From: Acidobacteriota bacterium
GTDB taxonomy: Bacteria; Acidobacteriota; Blastocatellia; Pyrinomonadales; Pyrinomonadaceae
Direction of reading: 5' to 3'
DNA: 64,000 bases
NCBI GenBank assembly: GCA_023389035.1
Contig: JAEWFC010000015.1
Coordinates: 248,001 to 312,000 of the forward strand
The notes under the pieces were generated by a model. It saw only the letters and a list, made by a program, of their open reading frames with translations. It made no database searches and had not been told where the DNA came from. A program made the position numbers and the translations under genes. Shown piece after piece: positions 17,065 through 24,564 of this stretch. Position 1 is the stretch's first letter; every line of letters starts with the position of its first letter.

Positions 17065-19566
17065 ATGAGTACAGTATCCGAAACTGCCACAGACCCGCTT
17101 TCCCCGCGAACATCGCGAAACGGCACAGCCCTCGCACCGCAGATCGACGTAAAGCCCCTAGGCCTGAACGCTCAAAAGGTCGTAGCGAAGCGTTATGCGT
17201 CAAAAAATGAGCATGGCGAACCGGTCGAAACCTGGGACGACATCGTTCGGCGTGTCGTTGGGCACGTTTCCACGGCAGAACACGATCAAAAGGCCCGAAC
17301 CGAGTTTTACAACCGCATGATCGAGGTGATGCTGAAGCGGGAATTCATACCAAACACGCCATGTTTGGTGAATGCAGGCAAGCCCAAAGGGCAGTTGGCC
17401 GCATGTTTCGTACTAAACGTGCCCGATTCGATCGAGGGCATCATGGAGCACGCTCAAAACGTGGCGATCATCCACCAAACGGGCGGCGGTACGGGAATGA
17501 CGTACGAGTTTCTTCGCCCTGCGGGAGCGATGGTCAATTCGACACGCGGTGTTGCCTCAGGGCCGGTCAGCTTTATGAATATCGTCAATCAGACGACAGA
17601 GGTAGTAAAGCAGGGCGGTGTACGACGCGGTGCGAACATGGGAATTCTCTCGGTCTCGCATCCTGATATTCTCCGATTTATCCATGCCAAGAACGATCAG
17701 ACGAGCCTGACGAATTTCAATATCTCGGTTACGGTCACGGATCTCTTTATGGATGCCGTCGACAGCGGAACATGGTTCCAGACGGAGTTTCGCGGCGAGC
17801 CATGGCAGCAGGCGATATTCGATGCTGCGACCGATGCAAACTATGTTGTATACCGTCGGCGGGATGGCTCGACAGCGACGTTCGCCGATAAGCAGGCCTT
17901 TTCGAGTGCCGACCTCTCGGATTGCACGATCGAGGAACCGCCGATGCCCGGCATGGTTTACGCGCCGGACGTTTGGAACCGGATCATCGCATCTGCGCAT
18001 AAGTACGCCGAACCGGGCATTATCTTCATTGATGAAGTGAACCGCCACAACCACATGATGGCATCGATGGGCCCGATCTACGCATGCAATCCCTGCGGCG
18101 AACAGATGCTGCATTTCAACAATTCATGCAACCTCGGTTCTATCGATGTAGCGAAGTTCTATTCCCCGGAAGGCGAGTTGGACTGGGACCAGCTCGCTGA
18201 AGTTACGCATCTTTCAACGCGATTTCTCGACAATGTCGTCGACGCCGGATACTTTCCGCTTCCGGAGATCGAAGATGTCGTGAAACGTACTCGGCCCGTC
18301 GGGCTCGGTATAATGGGATTCGCCGATCTTTGCCTGAAGCTCGGCGTCACCTACGGAAGCGATGACTCGCTCGCTCTCATGGAACGCGTTATGGGATTCA
18401 TCAGGCGTGAATCGTGGAAAGCTACGCTTAAGCTCGGATCGGAAAAAGGCGTATTTCCGGAGTTCGAAGCTAATCGCGATGCTTACGCGAAATTCATCTA
18501 CGACGAGGTCGGAATTTCAAAAGATGTGCCGCTGACGCCGCGTAATTATGAGGTGACGACGATCGCACCGACAGGCACGATCTCACTCGTAGCAGAGACA
18601 TCGTCCGGCATCGAGCCGAATTTCTCATGGGCATACGTTCGGCAGGATACGATCGGGACGAGAACCTACGTTCACACGCCCGCCGCTGAAGCATTGGGGA
18701 TAGAGGTCGATCAGACTGACGAAGACTCCATCCGTCACGCTGCAGAATATGTCGTTGAACACATCGATGATCTGCCGCCTCATTTTATCTCCGCGATGCA
18801 GATCAGTTCCCTGCAGCATGTGAAGGTCCTCGCCGCGGCACAAAAGCATGTTGATAACTCGATCTCGAAGACCTGCAACGGAGCAAAGAACGATACGCTA
18901 GAATCGGTCGACGAACTTTACCATCTGGCCCGAAAGCTCGGCTGCAAGGCCGTGAGCTATTATCGCGACGGAAGCCGTGAGGGACAGGTCTTGAATGCAA
19001 TGTCATCAAAGCCGGCTGAAACACCGGCTCCCGAGGCCGTTTCGTCCGGATCGAAGCCCGAGAAGGCGGAAATACATTTGCATTCAGAGCGAGTAGAGCG
19101 TCCAAGGGAACTACAAGGCTCGACTTGGCGAATACCGTTTGACGGGCAAAACCTTTACGTGACCGTAAACCACGACGGGGAGCGCATTCTGGAGGTTTTC
19201 GTCGCAGGTCCCATTAGTGCGGGCGTTGGCCTGCTGGCATCTAAGATGCTTCGCGGCGGATTTGATGTTCGTGAGGTGTCGCGCAGCCTGAACAAGGTGA
19301 CAGGCACCCACGCGGTCTGGTTTAACGAACGCCTTTTGACATCGCCGGAACAAGCCGTCGCAGAATGCCTGCAGTTGATCGACCGAAGGCTAAAGAACCT
19401 CCCGGGATCGGAACGACAGATCAAAAAAATGGCTGAGGCTGCGTCAGCAGAGACGTACGGTGAGATGGCGATGCTCGTTGGCGAGTGCCCTGAGTGCCGC
19501 GGCCAACTGGAACACGCATCAGGCTGCGATTTTTGCAGAGATTGCGGCTATTCGAAATGCAAATAA
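17065..19566 (+). CDS. nrdJ: Adenosylcobalamin-dependent (class II) ribonucleotide reductase
   Basis: 833 residues. Reduces ribonucleotides to deoxyribonucleotides with a B12-derived radical. IPNTPCLVNAG carries the first active-site cysteine, then HQTGGGTGMTYEFLRP, NPCGEQMLHFNNSCNLGSID (radical-site cysteine and Glu), and APTGTISLVAETSSGIEPNF. The C-terminus ends in a zinc-type cluster CPECRGQ...CDFCRDCGYSKCK, which in this family shuttles electrons. There is no strong Shine-Dalgarno. No class I or III subunits are in the window. Regulation is probably by NrdR at the boxes upstream. Confidence 0.96.
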   Translation: MSTVSETATDPLSPRTSRNGTALAPQIDVKPLGLNAQKVVAKRYASKNEHGEPVETWDDIVRRVVGHVSTAEHDQKARTEFYNRMIEVMLKREFIPNTPCLVNAGKPKGQLAACFVLNVPDSIEGIMEHAQNVAIIHQTGGGTGMTYEFLRPAGAMVNSTRGVASGPVSFMNIVNQTTEVVKQGGVRRGANMGILSVSHPDILRFIHAKNDQTSLTNFNISVTVTDLFMDAVDSGTWFQTEFRGEPWQQAIFDAATDANYVVYRRRDGSTATFADKQAFSSADLSDCTIEEPPMPGMVYAPDVWNRIIASAHKYAEPGIIFIDEVNRHNHMMASMGPIYACNPCGEQMLHFNNSCNLGSIDVAKFYSPEGELDWDQLAEVTHLSTRFLDNVVDAGYFPLPEIEDVVKRTRPVGLGIMGFADLCLKLGVTYGSDDSLALMERVMGFIRRESWKATLKLGSEKGVFPEFEANRDAYAKFIYDEVGISKDVPLTPRNYEVTTIAPTGTISLVAETSSGIEPNFSWAYVRQDTIGTRTYVHTPAAEALGIEVDQTDEDSIRHAAEYVVEHIDDLPPHFISAMQISSLQHVKVLAAAQKHVDNSISKTCNGAKNDTLESVDELYHLARKLGCKAVSYYRDGSREGQVLNAMSSKPAETPAPEAVSSGSKPEKAEIHLHSERVERPRELQGSTWRIPFDGQNLYVTVNHDGERILEVFVAGPISAGVGLLASKMLRGGFDVREVSRSLNKVTGTHAVWFNERLLTSPEQAVAECLQLIDRRLKNLPGSERQIKKMAEAASAETYGEMAMLVGECPECRGQLEHASGCDFCRDCGYSKCK

Positions 19567-19591
19567 GCTGATCCGTCGGGAATCGCGACAT

Positions 19592-19620
19592 AAGGCCGGG
19601 CAGTTTGCCCGGCCTTCTTA
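19592..19620. terminator. Bidirectional terminator between nrdJ and the NapH-like gene
   Basis: A perfect 10-bp stem AAGGCCGGGC/GCCCGGCCTT with loop AGTTT. It overlaps the stop codon of the opposing gene. Confidence 0.8.
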
Positions 19621-21543
19621 TTTCTCCGTCCGCGGCCGCGACTGTTTCATCATCAACGACGGATTAAGCTGGACGGCACGGCCGAAATGTTTCGTTGCCA
19701 GCAATCCCATGTCCAGTTCCTGCAGCCGCAAACCAAGGACCCAATGGAAATATGGATCATTGGGCGTGCTTTGATCCGCAGCACGCTCAAAGAGAGTTGC
19801 TTCGCCCTCCATTCCCTGCTGCTCAGCAGCGCCTGCGAGGAAGTTGTTCGCCAGCGGCAGACGTGGATTCATTCGAACCGCCTCATTCCATTCTGCGGCC
19901 GCCTCTGCCTGCTTTCCTGTTCGCCATAGCGCGACGCCAAGTTCCTCGCGGGCGACGACGAGGTCGGGACGGATCTCGAGGGCTTCGTTCAAACTTTCGA
20001 TCGCTCTCTGATGCTGGTGCTGACGATTGAGAATGGCCCCGCGGTAGTAAAGGCTCAATGCCTTTCCCTGGCCATCCTGGACTGTGGCTGATTCACCCAG
20101 TAGTTCCACTGACTGATCCGTATTGCCCGAAAGAAACTCAAGCCATGCGAGTTTGGGAAGTGCGAACGTATTCTCGAATAGTCCGAATCTCCGTGCGAGT
20201 TGGTAGTGGTTCTTACCGGCATCGATATTCTGCCGGTCTTGAGCCGTAAGCCATGTTGCAGGGTCTGATTGTGCAAGCGCTAACTCGTCTGGGATCCGCA
20301 GGCCTTCGAACACTCTGTTTCCCTGTGACTCGTGGTAAAGAATCCAGCCACTATGAGCGTTGACGCCTAACCAAAGCGCTGCGAAGAGAAGAAATGCCCA
20401 GCCTGCGGGTTTGAAAGACCCTGCGGAACGCAATATATATTTGTGAAAGCTTTGATCACTGCGGCTCAAAAGCCGCCAGGCCTTGAGACCGAGAAAAGTC
20501 GAGATGGCAGCGATCCCGAGAGCCATCAGCATTGGTACCAGCTGGTAAACGTTCCAGACCGCGAAATAGCTCGCGATAAATAGCAGTACGCCAAAGATCT
20601 CCTCGGGCCAGGTCAGCGAATAATTCGGCGGTGAAGCCGATTTGGCAGCCGAAAGCGATGGTTTGCCAAAACCAAAGTACAAAGCGTTGGTCGGACATAC
20701 GCTTACGCAGTCCATACACTTCATACAACCCGGGTCCACGACCATTCCGAATTCCTTTACCTCTTTATGAACGATAACGTTCGAGGTACATACCGCCGTA
20801 CAGTGACCACACTGTTCGCAGGCGTCGGTTACTCTGATCTTACCCGGAGCGATCTTATCCGCTACGCCAAAAAAGCCGCCGTACGGGCACGCATAGGTGC
20901 AAAATCCCTTTTGCCCGAGAAAATAAACGGTAACGAATCCGCAAATGAATAGAAACGGCACCGCGACCCAAAAAGGCGGGAACGTGGCCCAGAAATCATT
21001 TGTGATCAAGTGGTTTGTAAATTCCGGTATCAGCGGCTCATTCTCGGCCTTTACGAAAAAGCGATAGACGGTCGGCCAGACGAACATGTAAAGTGCTGCA
21101 ACCAAGGGAATGTATATCAGAAGCCGTGACCGAAACGGCTTGGGCTTGATGCCCAGCTTCTTTAATATCCAGCCGCATAGGTCCTGCAGGGCAACAACAT
21201 GACAGCCCCAACCGCATACAAACCTGCCAAAGATAAGCGTTGCGAGGATCGCCAGGGTAAAAAAGATGAATCCGGCGTTCACTGCTCCATTCTGCAGCGT
21301 GTACATCGCCTCAGAAGGCTCGATCGGGGAAACGGTCGTTCCCATCAATCGCCATTGCACGAAATGTACGACCATCAATGCCGTCAGAGTCAACAGGGCC
21401 GCCGCACGCCACTTGCTCGTTCGCGAATCTCGTACGGTACTTCTTTGCTTCTGCTCCGAAGGCAGAACAGGCAAACTGACCGATCGCTTCGCCGAACGGG
21501 CATCTCCCGAACAACCGCCTTTATTTGTTTGGGCCTGGGACAT
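19618..21543 (-). CDS. NapH/CcoG-like membrane polyferredoxin fused to TPR repeats
   Basis: 641 residues. The first 350 contain several membrane helices, a FGRFVCGWGCHVVALQDL segment, GFCTYACPYGGFFG, and two 4Fe-4S clusters in CEQCGHCTAVC and CMKCMDCVSVCP. This is the layout of NapH, NosR and CcoG electron-transfer proteins. Two further hydrophobic segments follow (VLLFIASYFAVWNVYQLVPM, then FKPAGWAFLLFAALWLGV). Residues 440-630 form TPR-like helices (YYRGAILNRQHQHQRAIESL, ALEIRPDLVVAREELGVALW). It probably passes electrons across the membrane to a partner held by the TPRs; the partner is unknown. It converges with nrdJ. Confidence 0.85.
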   Translation of the reverse strand: MSQAQTNKGGCSGDARSAKRSVSLPVLPSEQKQRSTVRDSRTSKWRAAALLTLTALMVVHFVQWRLMGTTVSPIEPSEAMYTLQNGAVNAGFIFFTLAILATLIFGRFVCGWGCHVVALQDLCGWILKKLGIKPKPFRSRLLIYIPLVAALYMFVWPTVYRFFVKAENEPLIPEFTNHLITNDFWATFPPFWVAVPFLFICGFVTVYFLGQKGFCTYACPYGGFFGVADKIAPGKIRVTDACEQCGHCTAVCTSNVIVHKEVKEFGMVVDPGCMKCMDCVSVCPTNALYFGFGKPSLSAAKSASPPNYSLTWPEEIFGVLLFIASYFAVWNVYQLVPMLMALGIAAISTFLGLKAWRLLSRSDQSFHKYILRSAGSFKPAGWAFLLFAALWLGVNAHSGWILYHESQGNRVFEGLRIPDELALAQSDPATWLTAQDRQNIDAGKNHYQLARRFGLFENTFALPKLAWLEFLSGNTDQSVELLGESATVQDGQGKALSLYYRGAILNRQHQHQRAIESLNEALEIRPDLVVAREELGVALWRTGKQAEAAAEWNEAVRMNPRLPLANNFLAGAAEQQGMEGEATLFERAADQSTPNDPYFHWVLGLRLQELDMGLLATKHFGRAVQLNPSLMMKQSRPRTEK

Positions 21544-21792
21544 TCAAAAATAGCGTGAACAGTTACAATTAAAACATAACGCCTGCAACAAACTCACCCG
21601 TAGGATCGCATCTTCAGTTCGTCTGCATTAATACCGGAAATTCCCAAAGTTAAATTTTGTTGATTGCTGCTCAGGTATGCTAAAGTTGAATGCTATTTCC
21701 AAACAAACCGTTGGCTGCTATTTTCAAGGGAATGCCGTCAGGCATGTCGAAGTTTTGGCCGCTGAGATCTAAGGGTAAGAAACAGGAGAAAA

Positions 21793-23925
21793 ATGATGAA
21801 GATTTTACGGAACGGCCCGTTTCGTATCGTATTTTCGGTATTAGGGTTTTGTCTTTTGGTTGTCGTTGGTTTGAGTTTGACCGAGCAGGACACTGTGGCA
21901 GGGCCGCAGGGTGAAACGGGAAGACTCGAAAAGATGATCGTCGCGGACGGCAGCGTCGCGATCGATCTCGATATGAACGCACTGAGCGGTACGCGATCCC
22001 GTTCGGAAAGCACCACTAAGTTAAATTTCTCGGTCGAACCTAACACGTTCTTTACCGCAATGGCATTCAACGATGAGCTTCGCGGCATTTTGCCCAGCTC
22101 GATGGGAATGGCTCCTCAGGACACCGCTGCACTTCCCGGGCGGCTGGAATCCTCTTACAACAACCTTGTCATCGAAAGTACTCCTTGGGGTGCGGAATAT
22201 GAATTAGGCATTCGCGATGCGAAAACAGGCTTTATCTTTTTCCATATCGAAGGCCACCAGTACGAATACGTTCCCGCAGAGCGTCAGCTAAAGATCATTG
22301 ACGGCCGCGTGCTCATGTCAAAGGAATATGCCGAAAGCCTTAACCGCCCTGCCGACGCTTTGAAGATCGTTGGCTCGATCAGCTTCGACGGCAATATGCG
22401 TCCGATCGAGATCGCACAGATAGTTAACGGCGATGTCGTAGCTGACAAGCTTCCCGCGATGAACGATCCGGAAGCCGGCACAGTTCCCGGACCGGACGTT
22501 GTCGTAGGCGACGTTATAGGTCTGGCACAGTTCGGTAGTGCCTCAGGTGATTACGTCGGCCTTGCGGTGGGAACTGATTCCTGCAACTTTGGAACGGTCG
22601 ACCTTAACTGGTTCGCCCTGCCTAACAACGATCATCCCGTAATTCCCCAAAACCTCTATCGCATGAGCGGCGGCCCGAACAACGATCAGCGATTCGAGCA
22701 GATCGGCCAGTCGAGTGTGAAACACGCATTTACAGCACTTACGCAGAATCTTTGTGCATTGGGCTGTAACGGCGTCGGCGGCTCGCGTCTTGGTTCAGGA
22801 TGTTCCGATCCTTATTCAGCGAGCTTGAATGCCGGCCCGAGCCTCGGCTCGCGTGCGTGGATCAACCCCTTTACGGGTTTCTATCCGCGTGGCGACTCGG
22901 CGACCCCTCCTAATAATCACGCAGGGCACAGTCACAATGGAACGTCGCACCGTATCCTTACTGCGATCAGCGACCTGAGCACGTCGCAAAACGCCGGAGC
23001 ACAGTATTTTGCTGAAGCACAGTACGTAACGCCGCACGAATTTGCATGGTGTCAGGCGAATCCGACGCAGTGCAACATGAACAATAATGTCTCGTATCGC
23101 CGATATAACGTGAGCGGGAATGGAAGTCCATTCTCTTTCTCGCCCAACGGATCAACGGTTCGAACGAAACCTGCTGTGATCGCCTGGCCAGGTGCATCTT
23201 TCTCAAATATCGTTCCGGACGGCAACAACGACGGTATCGGAATGGTCGCATACAAGGTCACGAACCCGTCGCCCGGTGTATGGCACTATGAATATGCCGT
23301 CTATAACCAGAACATGGACCGAGCGATCCAGGCGTTCAGCGTGCCGGTCGGCAACGGAGCGTCGGTCACGAACATCGGTTTCCACGCACCGCCGCAGCAT
23401 CCGGGATCAGCCAATGACGGTACGGTTGGAAGTGCGGGTTACAGCAGTGCCCCATGGACACAAACGTTGACATCGAATTCGATGACCTGGAACACAGAGA
23501 CCATGGCACAGAATCCGAATGCGAACGCTATCCGCTGGGGAACTATGTACAACTTCCGTTTTGTATCGAATCGTCCTCCGACCACGACTCAGGCTACTGT
23601 CGGTTTCTTTAAGACAGGTGCCCCGATAACCGTTGAGGTTCAGGCTCCGAGCGGCGTGGTCGCATCGGCAGTGTCGGTCTCAGGCCGCGTAATGTCGGCA
23701 TCGGGCCACGTTGTTCGCAATGCCCGAGTCTCGATCGTTGACGGCCTCGGCAATACCCGTACGGTGATCACCAATACCTTTGGTTATTACCGGTTTGATG
23801 GCGTCGCTACCGGAAGTTCATACACTGTGAGCGTGACAGCTAAGGGTTACACCTTCACACCGCAGAACGTCCAGATAAACGATCACATCTCGGGACTGAA
23901 CTTTACCGCAGGCCAAAACCTGTAA
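21793..23925 (+). CDS. Large secreted protein with C-terminal carboxypeptidase-regulatory-like domain
   Basis: 710 residues with a signal anchor or peptide at 10-30 (IVFSVLGFCLLVVVGLSL) and an AGGAG site before the ATG. The last 75 residues (VSVSGRVMSASGHVVRNARV, then GYYRFDGVATGSSYTVSVTA) form a CarboxypepD_reg-like beta-sandwich. The central 500 residues match no family I know. They include a Cys-rich loop (NLCALGCNGVGGSRLGSGCS), a His-rich stretch (NNHAGHSHNGTSHRI) that could bind metal, and WHYEYAVYNQNMDRAIQAF, which recalls adhesin-like secreted proteins. An outer-membrane or extracellular place is likely. Confidence 0.6.
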   Translation: MMKILRNGPFRIVFSVLGFCLLVVVGLSLTEQDTVAGPQGETGRLEKMIVADGSVAIDLDMNALSGTRSRSESTTKLNFSVEPNTFFTAMAFNDELRGILPSSMGMAPQDTAALPGRLESSYNNLVIESTPWGAEYELGIRDAKTGFIFFHIEGHQYEYVPAERQLKIIDGRVLMSKEYAESLNRPADALKIVGSISFDGNMRPIEIAQIVNGDVVADKLPAMNDPEAGTVPGPDVVVGDVIGLAQFGSASGDYVGLAVGTDSCNFGTVDLNWFALPNNDHPVIPQNLYRMSGGPNNDQRFEQIGQSSVKHAFTALTQNLCALGCNGVGGSRLGSGCSDPYSASLNAGPSLGSRAWINPFTGFYPRGDSATPPNNHAGHSHNGTSHRILTAISDLSTSQNAGAQYFAEAQYVTPHEFAWCQANPTQCNMNNNVSYRRYNVSGNGSPFSFSPNGSTVRTKPAVIAWPGASFSNIVPDGNNDGIGMVAYKVTNPSPGVWHYEYAVYNQNMDRAIQAFSVPVGNGASVTNIGFHAPPQHPGSANDGTVGSAGYSSAPWTQTLTSNSMTWNTETMAQNPNANAIRWGTMYNFRFVSNRPPTTTQATVGFFKTGAPITVEVQAPSGVVASAVSVSGRVMSASGHVVRNARVSIVDGLGNTRTVITNTFGYYRFDGVATGSSYTVSVTAKGYTFTPQNVQINDHISGLNFTAGQNL

Positions 23926-23949
23926 GTTCAACGTCGTTGGAAACAAAGC

Positions 23950-23988
23950 AAGGCTGTCCGGAACCGATCCGGGCAGCCTTCTTTTTTT
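23950..23988 (+). terminator. Terminator after the 710-aa secreted protein
   Basis: Stem AAGGCTGTCCGG/CCGGGCAGCCTT (one G-T pair) with a T7 run. It isolates the gene from array 3. Confidence 0.82.
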
Positions 23989-24112
23989 CCGACTCGTGAA
24001 TGACGCTTGCCGCAAATCTCCTCACCACTTATAGAATGGGTCACTCGAGTTTGTTATACAGGGGCTTTCACTGAATTAGGGCCTCGACGTTTCCGGTATC
24101 TCGAACACCTTT

Positions 24113-24406
24113 ATATAAAAGACTCGCAAAATTACATAAAACACGGCTTGTTTTATGTAACCGAGAAGCAAAGCTAGATAAAACACGACCTGTTTTATCA
24201 AGAACAGGAGCTAAATTACATAAAACAGGAGCTAAATTACATAAAACAGGAGCGAAATTACGTAAAACAGGAGCTAAATTACGTAAAACAGGAGCTAAAT
24301 TACATAAAACACAGCTTGTTTTATGTAAAAGAGAAGCAAAATTAGATAAAACACGACCTGTTCTATCTAAAATAGGAGCAAAGTTAGATAAAACACGACC
24401 TGTTTT
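24113..24406. repeat. 21-bp tandem array 3 (14 units) with long inverted repeats
   Basis: Fourteen units of exactly 21 bp. The core units (24197-24301) read AGGAGCTAAATTACATAAAAC in rotation, nearly identical. At both flanks the unit flips to give dyads: arms TTACATAAAACA/TGTTTTATGTAA around 5 nt at 24132-24160 and again at 24300-24328 (168 bp = 8 units apart), GATAAAACA/TGTTTTATC at 24177-24199, and a 12-bp dyad with one mismatch at 24342-24370. The plus strand is open throughout (KLHKTGA-type heptads), but no ATG start is present. It is bracketed by terminators between convergent genes. A degenerate 15th unit may follow. Confidence 0.96.
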
Positions 24407-24511
24407 GTATAGAAAAGAGGGCGTATTGGTAACGGGATCCGTTAGGTATTCCGAAGATCGCTCTGCTGTCTCAAGGCGTTACCGAGAATTTCGTTGAATA
24501 AGAAGACCATG

Positions 24512-24541
24512 AAAAAGGCGACCCGAGCCGGTCGCCTTTTT
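24512..24541. terminator. Bidirectional terminator between array 3 and the peroxidase-fusion gene
   Basis: A perfect stem AAAAAGGCGACC/GGTCGCCTTTTT with a 6-nt loop. It ends the leftward 944-aa gene; the other strand also ends in T5. Confidence 0.88.
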
Positions 24542-24564
24542 GCTAAATAACGCTCGTCATGCCT

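Noticed and set aside
24113..24406. CRISPR array
   Set aside because: Units are contiguous, without unique spacers between them, and no cas genes are present. The same holds for the other three arrays.
24075..24497. An open plus-strand frame through array 3
   Set aside because: There is no ATG, and the frame begins right after a stop without a ribosome-binding site.
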